DNA of 64,000 bases from Pseudorhizobium flavum (GCF_902502825.2 NZ_LR723671.1:163936-227935); one strand, 5' to 3'; numbered from the stretch's first letter, positions 1 to 9,636 are shown. Made by a program: numbers and translations. Notes: generated by a model not told the origin, from the letters alone.

Positions 1-2
1 TT

Positions 3-2186
3 CCCGTTGCAAAATTTTGGGAGGAAACGATCCTCGCCGAGGAAGATATTCTTCCCGAAATCAAGCTTATTGAACTGCCGCGCGAAACCCACGAGCCGGG
101 CACCATTTTGTTGACCTGCGATGAAGTTCCAGCGGTTGATGCCGTTGATGTTCGAACGGGGCAGTTCGCCACCGTAACCTGGAACGGCGAGCGTATTGGA
201 GATCTCGATACCGCGCGAGCGGGCCACGGAAAGGTGCTCGTCCGAAACGCACGGTCGTTCCGGCGTCTTCAGCCAAATGACGTTCTGAAGATCCAATCTC
301 CGGATAACCGGTCAAGCTTCCGGCGCAGATCTAGGGCGGTAGATAGGATACTGCGCGGTCAGGCACAGATCGCCAATCTCATCTCCTATTTCAATCCCGT
401 TGCAAAAATAGAGCCGGCCTCGTTGGCGGAACCCATTCCCGCCGGCGCACTCGATAAATACGGGCTGAATCCACAGCAGGAAGAGGCGTTCCGTCATCTT
501 TGGTCCAATGGACCCGTTGGGCTTCTTCAAGGACCGCCGGGCACGGGTAAGACGTACTTTACGTCGGCATTTGTGCATTGGGCATTGAACGACGGAAAGC
601 TTCGTAACGTCTTGGTCCTTTCCCAGTCTCACGAGGCCGTCAACACGGTGGCCGAACGCGTTCTTAAAGTTTTCAATGACCTAGGCGGTGAGGTGGACCT
701 TCTGCGCGTCGGGCAATACGACAAGATCTCCCCGCAGTTGCGGCGATATCATTCTCAGTCTGTCCAGGACCGATACCGGGAGCTTTTCCGGGTAGAGTTG
801 AAGGATCGCGTCTCAACAGTTGCCAGAAAACTCGGGCTGGACCGAGGCTACGTCAGAGAAGCCGTCGAAATTGAGGCGTCGATAGGCTCCATCGTCAGAC
901 AAATAGAACTGGCGGAACAAGATCTAGGATCTACTGACCTCGACGCAGACGTCGTGGCCGCGGCGGGAAGGCGTCTCGGGACGCTAAACCGGACGCTGGA
1001 GAGATTTCTGGCCGACGACATTGTTCCACGGGAAGGGACACCCTTCGAGATACTGGAAGAGGTCCGCGACGAAATTGCAAAGCGTCACCATGTTTTTGAT
1101 CCCGATGCTCGCGATCGACTACTTAGATTGCTCGATCTGTCGAGGAGTTGGTTATCTGTCCTGAGCGCTCGATCGAGAAACCTCGAAGAATTTCTAGCAC
1201 GTAGCAGGAATCTGGTTTGCGGCACATGTGTCGGTATTGGCCGACATGGTTTAGGCTTGGAAAAGGGAGTCTTTGATCTGGTAATTATCGACGAGGCCGC
1301 GCGGTGCACGCCGGGTGAACTGGCAGTCGGAATGCAGTCCGGAAAGAGGATTCTACTAGTTGGCGACCACAGGCAACTGCCTCCGCTTTTCGAGCACGAC
1401 GCACTCAAAGCGATTGGGAAAAAACTTCCGGGTTTTGGACCGGAGGACTTCAAAAAGAGTGACTTTGAACGCGCCTTCTCCTCAAGCTACGGTAAATCAA
1501 TCGCGAGAACGCTCAAGACCCAGTACCGGATGGCGAAGGAAATCGGCTCTCTCGTGTCGGAAACGTTCTATCCTGGCGAGGATCTGGAAACCGATCGCGA
1601 CCAGCCAGCGGACATTTATGATCACTTGCCTGCCCCGTTCGACAAACAGGTAGTGTGGCTTGACACAGGCTCTTCGAAAAAGGGAAGCAGCGACAGCGAG
1701 GCGGGTACAAGCTTCATCAACCGTCGTGAAGCGATTGAAGTTATGGGGCTATTGAAGAAAGTCGCAGCGTCCCATGAATTTCTGGCGAAAGCGCCGGCCG
1801 CTCTCAAACTAAAAGATGGAGAAGCAGTAATCGGGGTCATATGCACCTACGCGCAGCAGGCGGAGCTCATTGAAAACATGATCGTGGCATCGGACCTGCC
1901 CTCAGATTTTCGCTCCTTAGTCAAGGTTGACACCGTTGATGCCTACCAGGGAAAGGAAAACCGGATCGTGATCCTGTCACTGGTGCGCAATAATAGTGAA
2001 GACGCAATGGGGCACGTTAAGAGCCGCAACCGCGTCAACGTCGCGATCTCTCGCGCTATGGATCGACTCCTGATTATCGGCGCAGCCGCGATGTTCGAGA
2101 AGGGAAACAACTCGCTAAAACCGATCGTGCGTCACCTGAAGGCCAGAAATCGGATTATTTCGATCACAGCGCTGGGTGGTGCATAA
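3..2186 (+). CDS. SF1 helicase, DNA2/NAM7 (UPF1-like) family, 5' end outside window
   Basis: The frame is open from base 3 with no stop upstream, so the gene starts before the window; the TTG at 108 is only the first internal start-like codon. Counting from base 3, about 727 residues are visible. Superfamily 1B helicase motifs appear in order: Walker A GPPGTGKT near residue 177, Walker B DLVIIDEAA near 425, QYRM near 507, VDAYQGKE near 645 and NVAISRA near 680. The family unwinds RNA or DNA using ATP, and members occur in bacterial defence operons. The stop TAA is followed directly by the ATG of the next gene, so the two are probably co-translated. The missing N-terminus could carry a further domain, which would decide the subtype. 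Confidence 0.85.
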   Translation, partial: PVAKFWEETILAEEDILPEIKLIELPRETHEPGTILLTCDEVPAVDAVDVRTGQFATVTWNGERIGDLDTARAGHGKVLVRNARSFRRLQPNDVLKIQSPDNRSSFRRRSRAVDRILRGQAQIANLISYFNPVAKIEPASLAEPIPAGALDKYGLNPQQEEAFRHLWSNGPVGLLQGPPGTGKTYFTSAFVHWALNDGKLRNVLVLSQSHEAVNTVAERVLKVFNDLGGEVDLLRVGQYDKISPQLRRYHSQSVQDRYRELFRVELKDRVSTVARKLGLDRGYVREAVEIEASIGSIVRQIELAEQDLGSTDLDADVVAAAGRRLGTLNRTLERFLADDIVPREGTPFEILEEVRDEIAKRHHVFDPDARDRLLRLLDLSRSWLSVLSARSRNLEEFLARSRNLVCGTCVGIGRHGLGLEKGVFDLVIIDEAARCTPGELAVGMQSGKRILLVGDHRQLPPLFEHDALKAIGKKLPGFGPEDFKKSDFERAFSSSYGKSIARTLKTQYRMAKEIGSLVSETFYPGEDLETDRDQPADIYDHLPAPFDKQVVWLDTGSSKKGSSDSEAGTSFINRREAIEVMGLLKKVAASHEFLAKAPAALKLKDGEAVIGVICTYAQQAELIENMIVASDLPSDFRSLVKVDTVDAYQGKENRIVILSLVRNNSEDAMGHVKSRNRVNVAISRAMDRLLIIGAAAMFEKGNNSLKPIVRHLKARNRIISITALGGA

Positions 2187-3677
2187 ATGTCCAGTCCACC
2201 GAAAGTTGACCCCGCGGCCCAAGGCAATTCCTTGCCCCCAATAGAAATCGATGAAGTTTCATTTCTGGTGCGAGCGCAAAAGTTTCGGATCTCTGCCACA
2301 GCGATGAGGCGTTCACCTATTTCGTTGGCGACCGAGTACGCAATCCGTCTAATCCATCTCGTCCCCGAAATTGGACCAGATGCGATCGGAGAGTATTTTG
2401 GTTTCGAGGAGGTGGAAACCCGTGTTCTCCTGCAAGATATCTTGGAGACAGGGCTGGTGCTGGAAAATTCCGGAAGACTAACGTTGTCGGCGCGCGGATA
2501 TGAGGCAATCTCGCCCGTTTCGGAGGAACTGGAGATTTTTGCGCGCGAGGAAATTAGGACCTCTCAATCCTTCGACCTCATTGCCCTTGCACCCGTGGAT
2601 GAAGTCTCAATCGCCCCTAGCATCGCGCGAAGGATTCCCGAAATAAGTATTCCCGACCGGGAAAAAGCAGCAAATGCAGGCTCTCAGGTTGGTCGCGCAT
2701 TTGAGGACCATTTCCTCGAGTGGAGGCAGCGCAACGGGACACGTAATCGCACTGATGACCTCAAGTTCGAAGCAGCGGCTGACGTTCAGCAAATCAAGAC
2801 GTTCGCCGCTCCTTTCCACATCTCCATCCAGTACCATCAGGAAGATCCGGTCGGCTTGGAGCCAGATTTCCGGCCATTGCAAACTAAGGGCAGGCCAGGA
2901 TCCAGAAAACCGCTGATCGAGGCGCTAAGTGCGCGCTTGTCGAGCATGCGCGCTCCGCCGGATGCCGATTTAGGCTTTCGATGGCTCCGCGATATAGATG
3001 GAGACCTTTTGTCCCTTGCTGGCTTCAATGGCATGTCGGACGTGCGGTCGTGGATGGCGAAATGCCAGGATGAGACGGGGAAGCTTCTGACCCATCCCTA
3101 CGACCCCGGTTTGCGTCTAGCGGGCTCTATTTCGGGCAGGTTCGTGCGCAACGCTCTGATAGACTGGACCAGGCTTCAGGCTCCATCCGATCCAACGCCC
3201 CTCTTCTGGATTCCTCCGCATGCCGACTACTGGGGAAAGAGTCTTGCATTCGCCGCTGTCGTTCGTGAACTCAACGCTCAGGAAGCCGAGGGTATAGTCC
3301 TGATGGCACGCAACGGGCTCGTTGCTCGCGATGCAAATTGGTGGCGCCGAACGTTTGGGAGAAGTGAAAAACATGATTCATTATTCGACCGTTGTATCGG
3401 CGTCTCTAGCGATTTGCCAAAGTCCTTAGAGGTTATAGTAAAGCCGAATTCGTGGGCTCTAGCACTTGTTCACACAATCGAAACCAGATCGGGTCTCCCT
3501 CTACCGATCGGGTACATCACAGCCGATAATGTTGTTGTTCAGGCGATTACTCGAGCTGTGGCCGACGTGGCGAGCACCGCGCCGAGTGCGAATGCGATGC
3601 TGTGGATCAGGCAAGACGAGACACCCGATGCCGCTCTAAATGCAATTGACACCGCACTTGGCATCGAGACGGTTTAG
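2187..3677 (+). CDS. Unknown 496-aa protein with N-terminal winged-helix-like region, helicase partner
   Basis: The ATG abuts the stop of the helicase gene with no gap, which implies one operon and probably one complex or pathway. I do not recognise the family. Residues about 45-110 (AIRLIHLVPEIG through LTLSARGYE) read like a winged-helix or MarR-like fold. The remainder is a mixed alpha/beta sequence with no signal peptide, no membrane segment and no clear nuclease motif; I looked for a phospholipase D HxKxxxxD motif and found none. By position it is likely the effector or adaptor of the helicase. Function is unassigned. Confidence 0.75.
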   Translation: MSSPPKVDPAAQGNSLPPIEIDEVSFLVRAQKFRISATAMRRSPISLATEYAIRLIHLVPEIGPDAIGEYFGFEEVETRVLLQDILETGLVLENSGRLTLSARGYEAISPVSEELEIFAREEIRTSQSFDLIALAPVDEVSIAPSIARRIPEISIPDREKAANAGSQVGRAFEDHFLEWRQRNGTRNRTDDLKFEAAADVQQIKTFAAPFHISIQYHQEDPVGLEPDFRPLQTKGRPGSRKPLIEALSARLSSMRAPPDADLGFRWLRDIDGDLLSLAGFNGMSDVRSWMAKCQDETGKLLTHPYDPGLRLAGSISGRFVRNALIDWTRLQAPSDPTPLFWIPPHADYWGKSLAFAAVVRELNAQEAEGIVLMARNGLVARDANWWRRTFGRSEKHDSLFDRCIGVSSDLPKSLEVIVKPNSWALALVHTIETRSGLPLPIGYITADNVVVQAITRAVADVASTAPSANAMLWIRQDETPDAALNAIDTALGIETV

Positions 3678-3736
3678 GGTCTTTCTTCGAGGACCGTGAG
3701 AATGGGCGTCAGTGGAAACAAAGCCTGAGTAAGCTC

Positions 3737-4621
3737 GTGAAACGCAAACTTTTCATCATCGGAAATGGCTTCGATTTGCACCATGGACTTGAGTCGAGAT
3801 ATTCTGATTTTGCCTCTTACCTCGAACGCGTGGACCCGCCTACGTTCCGCATTGCCGAGGAATATGTCGTGCCCGACAAGGACCTCTGGAGTATTCTTGA
3901 AGAGCGGCTTGCCGAGGTCGACGTGGACCAGATCGAAGACTACGCAGAGAATTTCCTGGCCTCCTACGGTGCCGAGGACTGGAGCGACTCTGGACATCAT
4001 GATTACGAGTACGAGATAGGGCAGATCTGTGATGCAATCTCCACAACATTGCGCAGGCATTTCGCCGACTGGGTTCGTCAGCTTGAAATCCCTGCCCATG
4101 TTGCGCGCCCGGTGCGATGCATAGATCCGAACGCCACCTTCCTGAATTTCAACTACACCCCCACCCTGCAGCGGCTATACGACGTCGCCAACGATCATGT
4201 CCTGCATATTCATGGGTCTGCAATGGACGCCACATCCGAGATCGTTCTCGGGCACGCGTGGAATAGGCAAGCCTCCGAACTACGCTCACGTTTTACGGAT
4301 GAGGATACCGATGTTCGGGTCGCCGGAGGCTTTCAGCTAATTGATGACCTGCTAGCGGCGACGTACAAGCCGACTGAAGAACTTCTGGTTCGAAACAAAG
4401 TTTTCTTTGATGACCTGAGTGGCGTCACCGAGGTTTTCGTTCTTGGCCATTCCCTGGCCCATGTTGACGAACCGTACTTCTGCGCGGTGCTCGATCGTGT
4501 AGACGCGAAAGCTAATTGGTCAGTCAGCTATTACAACGATGAGGATGCTGTGAGGTTGGCAGCAAAGAGTATTGGAATACCAAGTGCGAGCGTTCAGCTA
4601 AAGCAAATCGGCGATCTGTAG
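3737..4621 (+). CDS. AbiH-family (bacteriophage abortive infection) protein
   Basis: GTG start, 294 aa. The N-terminus FIIGNGFDLHHGL followed by SRYSDF is the hallmark of AbiH proteins (Pfam AbiH), as are the central FLNFNYTPTLQRLY and the HIHG motif near residue 156. Near residue 236 FVLGHSLAHVDEPYF resembles the SIR2-like second half of the family. AbiH of Lactococcus aborts phage infection; the mechanism is not settled. It lies 59 bp after the unknown gene in the same direction, so helicase, unknown gene and AbiH may form one defence operon. The start is supported mainly by the family N-terminus; the ribosome binding site is weak. Confidence 0.85.
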   Translation: MKRKLFIIGNGFDLHHGLESRYSDFASYLERVDPPTFRIAEEYVVPDKDLWSILEERLAEVDVDQIEDYAENFLASYGAEDWSDSGHHDYEYEIGQICDAISTTLRRHFADWVRQLEIPAHVARPVRCIDPNATFLNFNYTPTLQRLYDVANDHVLHIHGSAMDATSEIVLGHAWNRQASELRSRFTDEDTDVRVAGGFQLIDDLLAATYKPTEELLVRNKVFFDDLSGVTEVFVLGHSLAHVDEPYFCAVLDRVDAKANWSVSYYNDEDAVRLAAKSIGIPSASVQLKQIGDL

Positions 4622-4782
4622 GATTCACATCGCTTCTGCGATGCAGTTGCAACGTTTAATTTCGGGCTCAATGGACGACGCCGACATTCTTAGTCTTCCA
4701 ATAGAAGCAGATGCCGTTACATGTTTGTTTCCCTCTCGCACTATGCTACTGAGCTATGAGCGAGTCGGACGCATTGCTTCAA
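4622..4782. other. Convergent intergenic region between AbiH gene and reverse transcriptase
   Basis: 161 bp with no convincing gene. A short perfect stem (CATCGC-ttct-GCGATG, 4628-4643) lies just after the AbiH stop and could help end transcription, although no T-run follows it. Confidence 0.4.
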
Positions 4783-5337
4783 CTACGATAGCCAATTGAT
4801 GCTGTTGAATCGACTATAAAGTTTCGCTGCGTACTCTTTGTCGATGTGATGAGCAAATGCTATCAAACCGGCAATATGCTTTCGCATCCCAACAATCGAG
4901 TCGAAACCTCGGTTATGCATGTGAAGTTTAACGCCGATTCTATCGCTAGTGAGGGCATAAAGATGCGTCTCAATGTTGTTGCGGAATTTCTTCGAAAGCT
5001 TTGTATGATCTGTATCAACGGCTACCCCGAGCACCAGTTTTCGAGCGCCGGGAGGAATTATTCTCGACTTCAGTTTATTACTGGAGAATCCCTGTCGCAC
5101 GAGGGTCCGCGTCGCGAGTGCCATCATCTGGGCAGCTTGTCCTCTTGAGACTTTCCCATCTGTCGAGAAAGCGAGGTCATCCGCATAGCGCGTGTAGGTC
5201 CAACCGCGACTCGAGGCCAATGCGTCAAGTTCTTCATCAAGCTGGCGCGCTACGAGATTCGCCAGCATAGGGCTTGATGGCGCTCCCTGTGGCAAGTGAC
5301 CGGGGGTGTATTTTTCATGTGGTAGGCGCCCATCGTC
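4783..5337 (-). pseudogene. Retron-type reverse transcriptase, C-terminal fragment cut by IS256 element
   Basis: About 185 codons survive. The fragment has the retron/group II signature LPQGAPSSPMLANL followed by TRYADDLAFS, in which YADD is the polymerase catalytic motif. Downstream LVLGVAVDT and LSKKFRNN resemble the retron-RT region after the palm. The reading frame runs unbroken into the IS256 end at 5338, where the N-terminal fingers and the first catalytic Asp motif have been lost; codons beyond that point are IS-derived. Retron RTs usually have about 300-350 residues. No msr/msd RNA is visible because the upstream side is replaced by the IS. Together with AbiH and the helicase it suggests a decayed defence island. 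Confidence 0.85.
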
Positions 5338-5987
5338 GATCGTGTCCCGGGGCGTGGTGTAGCTGGATTTCATAGCCATCGGTGATTTCCGGTAGGGTCG
5401 GGTTGCTTAGAGCCAACCTGAAGGACACCACCGATGACCGACGACATGATGAACCTGCGCTCACTCGTTGAGAAGAGCGCCGATGCCGATTTGCTGCGCG
5501 AGATGATCGGCTTTGCAGCCGAGAAGCTGATGGCGCTGGAGGTGAGCACGAAGACGGGCGCTGGATACGGCGAGAAGAATGGCTTCCGACTGGCCCAACG
5601 AAACGGTTATCGCGACCGGGATTGGGAGACACGGGCGGGCACCGTCGAGCTTCGCATTCCCAAGCTTCGCACAGGCAGCTATTTCCCGAGCTTTCTCGAA
5701 CCACGCCGCATGGCAGAGAAGGCCCTGACGGCGGTTATCCAAGAGGCTTACATCCAAGGCGTTTCGACCCGATCCGTCGATGATCTCGTCAAGGCCATGG
5801 GCATGAGCGGCATCTCCAAAAGCCAGGTCTCCCGGCTCTGCGAGGAGATCGACGAGAAGGTGAAGGCTTTCCTCGACCGGCCCATCGAGGGCGAGTGGCC
5901 ATACCTCTGGATCGATGCCACCTACCTGAAGGTTTGAACCGCGCCGGGTTTGCCGGAGGCTCCAACTTCTGAGAGAGTGGAGCCACT

Positions 5988-6314
5988 ATGAGCAAGACAA
6001 CGAACAAGTTTTCACCTGAAGTCCGTGAGCGTGCCATCCGCATGGTCTTGGATCATGAAGCAGAACATCCGTCACGGTGGGCTGCCGTTTCATCAATCGC
6101 GGCCAAGATCGGCTGCTCGCCAGCGACGCTGCATGAATGGGTCAAGAAGACCGAGGTCGACAGCGGCAAACGAGCAGGTCTGCCGAGCGATGTGGCCGAG
6201 AAGATGAAGGCTCTTGAGCGGGAGAACCGCGAGCTTCGTCAGGCCAACGAGATTTTGCGCAAGGCGTCTGCTTATTTCGCGATGGCGGAGCTCGACCGCC
6301 CCTTCAAACGATGA
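5988..6314 (+). CDS. IS3-family OrfA (helix-turn-helix protein), copy A
   Basis: 108 aa. The N-terminal helix-turn-helix ([20 protein letters not shown], residues about 34-53) is followed by a leucine-zipper-like coiled coil ([20 protein letters not shown], about 72-91), the standard OrfA layout used for DNA binding and multimerisation. The stop overlaps the OrfB start in ATGA. Production of an OrfAB fusion by frameshifting is usual in the family but was not demonstrated here. The protein is identical to the copy at 38625-38951. Confidence 0.9.
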   Translation: MSKTTNKFSPEVRERAIRMVLDHEAEHPSRWAAVSSIAAKIGCSPATLHEWVKKTEVDSGKRAGLPSDVAEKMKALERENRELRQANEILRKASAYFAMAELDRPFKR

Positions 6315-7216
6315 TCTCGTTCATTGACGAACACCGTAGCGTGTTCGGGGTCGAGCCGATCTGCAGGCTTTTGCCGATTGCCCCATCAACTTACTACGAG
6401 AACGTCGCCAAGCGCTTGGATGTGGGTCGCCTGTCGGTTCGCGCCCGCAGCGATATCGGCCTGAAGATCGAGATACGCCGGGTGTTCAATGAGAACTTCC
6501 AGGTCTACGGCGTGCGTAAAGTCTGGCGGCAGTTACAACGAGAAGGCTACGACATCGCCCGTTGCACTGTCGCCCGGCTTATGAGGTCGATGAGCCTGCA
6601 AGGTGTCATTCGGGGAAAGCCGATCCGCACGACGTTCTCGGACAAGACGGCTCCGAGCCCGCTTGACCGGGTGAACCGCCAGTTCAAAGCCCCTGCGCCG
6701 AACAGGCTGTGGGTTTCGGATTTCACCTATGTCGCGACCTGGCAGGGCTTCGTCTACGTGGCCTTTGTCATCGACGTCTTCGCTCGTCGCATCGTCGGCT
6801 GGCGGGCGAGCCGGACGGCACAGGCGAGCTTTGTCCTCGATGCCCTTGAGCAGGCACTTCATGATCGGCGGCCCGTTCATGGCGGCGGGCTCGTGCATCA
6901 TTCGGACAGGGGCGTTCAATACGTTTCCATCCGGTACTCCGAGCGGCTGGCAGAAGCTGGCATAGAGCCTTCTGTCGGAAGTGTCGGCGACAGTTATGAC
7001 AATGCCCTCGCCGAAACGATCAACGGTCTCTACAAGGCCGAGGTCATTCATCGGCGCGGACCATGGAGGAACTTCGAAGCGGTGGAATTCGCCACTCTGG
7101 AATGGGTCGACTGGTTCAACCACCGACGACTTCTGCAGCCCATCGGAAACATACCGCCTGCCGAAGCCGAAGAACGCTACTACGCCATGCTGGACGAAAC
7201 AGCCATGGCCGCATAA
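6311..7216 (+). CDS. IS3-family OrfB transposase (DDE integrase), copy A
   Basis: 301 aa with an rve-type integrase core. The three acidic catalytic positions are visible: WVSDFTYVA (near residue 136), HHSDRGVQY (near 196) and the E in [12 protein letters not shown] (near 234). The N-terminal HTH_21-like segment [14 protein letters not shown] is typical. The ATG overlaps the OrfA stop, indicating translational coupling or frameshifting. The gene appears intact, so the element may still be mobile. Confidence 0.93.
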   Translation: MISFIDEHRSVFGVEPICRLLPIAPSTYYENVAKRLDVGRLSVRARSDIGLKIEIRRVFNENFQVYGVRKVWRQLQREGYDIARCTVARLMRSMSLQGVIRGKPIRTTFSDKTAPSPLDRVNRQFKAPAPNRLWVSDFTYVATWQGFVYVAFVIDVFARRIVGWRASRTAQASFVLDALEQALHDRRPVHGGGLVHHSDRGVQYVSIRYSERLAEAGIEPSVGSVGDSYDNALAETINGLYKAEVIHRRGPWRNFEAVEFATLEWVDWFNHRRLLQPIGNIPPAEAEERYYAMLDETAMAA

Positions 7217-8788
7217 CTCAAACCAAATGGCCTCCGGCAAACCCGGCGCGGTTCAGTTCGTCGCGGCGGTCGTATTGTCTCGGTCGCGGTCATCATCGCC
7301 GTCGGCGTCAACACCGACGGTCGACGCGAGGTGCTCGGTATGGAGATCGGCACATCCGAGGCCGAGGCGATTTGGACCGAGTTTCTTCGAAAGCTGACCA
7401 GGCGGGGTCTGCGTGGCGTCAAGCTCGTCGTTTCCGATGCCCATGAGGGCATCAAGGCAGCGGTGTCGAAGGTGCTGTCCGCCACATGGCAGAGGTGCCG
7501 GGTCCACTTCATGCGCAATGCGCTCGCCCATGCCGGGAAGAGCGGTCGGCGCGTCGTCTCCGCCTTCATCGCCACGGCCTTCGCCCAGGATACTCCGGAG
7601 GCTGCGAGCGCCCAGTGGCGCAATGTCGCCGACCAGATCAGGCCGAAGGTGCCGAAACTCGCCACGCTGATGGATAGTGCCGAACAGGATGTGCTCGCCT
7701 ACATGACCTTTCCCAAACAGCATTGGGCCAAGCTTCATTCGACCAACCCGATCGAGCGTCTCAACGGCGAGATCAAGCGGCGCACCGAGGTTGTCAGCAT
7801 CTTCCCCAACGATGACGCCATCGTCAGGCTCGTCGGCGCGCTCCTGCTCGAACAGAACGATGAATGGGCCGTCCAACGATCCCGCTACATGACACTGGAA
7901 ACCATCGCAACAATGAGCGATGATCCGCTCATCAGCCTGCCAGCCGCAAGCTGACACTCATCCGGCCATCCGGGATGAGCCGTGGTCGTCTAAGCTACAC
8001 CACGTCATGGGACACGATCATCGAAGGTGTGCTGTTCTCGCCATCAACCATTTCTTGAACACCTTCGCCTCATCTCGGAGTGCCCGGCGCCTGTTGGTCA
8101 CCAGATAATAAGACTGGTTTGCAGGCGTGTAGCCAGAAAGCATCGGTACCAATGCTCCAGAGTCAATGAGATCGTCGATCACATTTCCCCACGCCAAGAT
8201 TACGCCTTGCCCCGCCACCGCTGCTTGCACCAGCAGCGGATAATTGTTGAAGCTAAGCTGAGCACCCAGTTTGCCAAGCTCGACACCATTTGAAGCGAAC
8301 CACCACTCCCACTCGGAGTAAGGAGCGGCGGGCCCTTCAAGGTGCAGGAGACGAGCTCCTCGAAGCTCTTCAATCGAATTTACCGGGAAGCTGCTCAAGT
8401 ACGACGGACTGCAGACTGGGAAAAACTTCACCCCGAACATAAAGGCCGAGTCCAAATGCGGCCAGTCACCGTTCCCGTACCTGATAGCGACATCGATCCG
8501 ATCTTCTGTGAGATCGAGTACCGCGTCGCTGGCAACCAACTTAATGTTGGTCTCGGGATACTCGGCCCGAAAGCTGGCGATGTAGGGCATGAGCCAGAGC
8601 GATGCCATGGCCACGGTCGTCGTGATCGTAAGTCCGGCTGCCTTTCCTGCCCGCGAGATATCATCGACAGCCTCACCGATCGACTTGAGGCCGACCGTTA
8701 CCGCTTCGAATAGTTTCTTGCCTTCGGAGGTCAGAACAACAGCCCGATTTCCACGTTCGAATAGCCGCGTGTTCAGTTGGCTTTCTAG

Positions 8789-9636
8789 GTCCTGTTGACA
8801 AAGTGGATTCCCAAATCAGCGGAAGCATGATTCAAGACTGCCTTTTGGGAGGCGGTTTTGGCTCGCGGCGACCTGACGGATATGGAATGGCAGATCATCG
8901 AGGGGTTGTTGCCCAGCGAACGTGGCAGGAAGTCCCGGCCCTCGCACGATAATCGACGATACCTGAACGGCATGTTTCATGTTCTTCGGGTCGGATGCCC
9001 CTGGCGCGACATGCATGAGCGCTACGGAAAGTGGAATTCCGTCTATGTGCGCTTCCGCCGTTGGGCCGAACAGGGCGTTTGGGACGCTCTGCTTGAGACC
9101 CTCGTTGAACTGGGGCTGACGGATGACTGGCAGCACATGATCGATAGCACCACGGTTCGCGGCCACTCTCAGGCTGCGGGCGCTAAAGGGGGACTTATCA
9201 GGAGGCTTTTGGTCGATCACGCGGCGGCTTTACGACGAAAATCCACGCCCGAGCAGACGGTCAGGGCCGCCCTCTTGGCTTCGTCCTGACGGGCGGGGAG
9301 GCTTCGGACTACAACGCAGTTCCGGACCTGCTGGCGATACCGGTCAGTAAGCCGAGGCTGTTCCTTGCCGATAAAGGCTATGACGGCGACTTCCTGCGCG
9401 AGGAACTCCTGATCCACGGGATCAGACCAGTCATTCCGCCGAAAGCAAACCGAAAGAACCCGCCTGCCTGCGACTTCCGGGCTTACAAGGACAGGAACCG
9501 CATCGAGCGGATGTTCAACCGCCTCAAACAGTTCCGACGTGTCGCCACCCGATACGACAAGACACGAAAATCCTTCTCCGCATTCCTCGCCCTGGCCGCA
9601 GCCAGGATATGGCTGCCATACTTTGTCAACAGGACC
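8789..9636 (+). mobile_element. IS5-family (IS427-like) insertion sequence (848 bp)
   Basis: Perfect 17-bp terminal repeats GGTCCTGTTGACAAAGT and complement bound the element. A TA duplication flanks it (8787-8788 and 9637-9638), as expected for the IS427 group. It carries two overlapping transposase frames joined by a likely -1 frameshift and has interrupted a LysR gene. Confidence 0.9.
8858..9289 (+). CDS. IS5-family transposase, OrfA
   Basis: TTG start with a GGGAGG-type ribosome site a few bases upstream. The N-terminal DUF4096-like region (GDLTDMEWQIIEGLLP, then CPWRDMHERYGKW) is typical of IS427-group OrfA. Meaningful similarity ends at AAGAKGG near base 9193, where the -1 frame takes over; the tail to 9289 is out-of-frame readthrough. 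It includes the first catalytic Asp (MIDSTTVRGH). Confidence 0.85.
   Translation: MARGDLTDMEWQIIEGLLPSERGRKSRPSHDNRRYLNGMFHVLRVGCPWRDMHERYGKWNSVYVRFRRWAEQGVWDALLETLVELGLTDDWQHMIDSTTVRGHSQAAGAKGGLIRRLLVDHAAALRRKSTPEQTVRAALLASS

Larger units (their letters stand above)
5935..7255 (+). mobile_element. IS3-family insertion sequence, copy A (1321 bp)
   Basis: The element begins TGAACCGCGCCGGGTTTGCC and ends with the inverted complement; the terminal repeat is about 26 bp. It is flanked by a 3-bp duplication, GTT, at 5932-5934 and 7256-7258, as usual for many IS3-family members. It encodes OrfA and OrfB. A second copy of the same length and with identical proteins lies in opposite orientation at 37684-39004. 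Confidence 0.93.
5434..7954 (+). pseudogene. IS256-family transposase, split by IS3 insertion
   Basis: The first part (5434-5934) ends in DATYLKV and the second resumes at 7256 with RRGGRIVSVAVI. Removing 5935-7255 plus one GTT copy restores a continuous frame of about 400 residues, the normal length for the family. Visible features are DATY (first catalytic Asp) before the break, VSDAHEG (second Asp) after it, and the C-terminal STNPIERLNGEIKRR with the catalytic Glu. The insertion separates the catalytic residues, so no active enzyme is made unless the IS3 element is precisely lost. Confidence 0.9.
5338..8019 (+). mobile_element. IS256-family element, interrupted by an IS3-family element
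   Basis: The terminal inverted repeats match well: GATCGTGTCCC-N2-G-N-CGTGGTGTAGCT at the left and its imperfect complement ending at 8019. The element is about 1.36 kb once the 1321-bp IS3 insertion and its 3-bp duplication are removed. The left flank is a reverse transcriptase gene and the right flank is the 3' end of a LysR gene. The 8-bp flanks (5330-5337 and 8020-8027) do not match, so I see no target duplication. That suggests the junction arose by recombination or adjacent deletion. Confidence 0.8.

Noticed and set aside
2187..3677. Assignment of the helicase pair to Mokosh type I
   Set aside because: I found no HxKxxxxD phospholipase motif in the partner, and the helicase N-terminus (where a kinase domain might lie) is outside the window. 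The idea cannot be supported from this sequence.
6533..7240. 235-aa minus-strand open frame (also at 37699-38406)
   Set aside because: Antisense of the IS3 OrfB transposase; repeated only because the IS is present twice.
7253..7957. 234-aa minus-strand open frame
   Set aside because: Antisense of the second half of the IS256 transposase.
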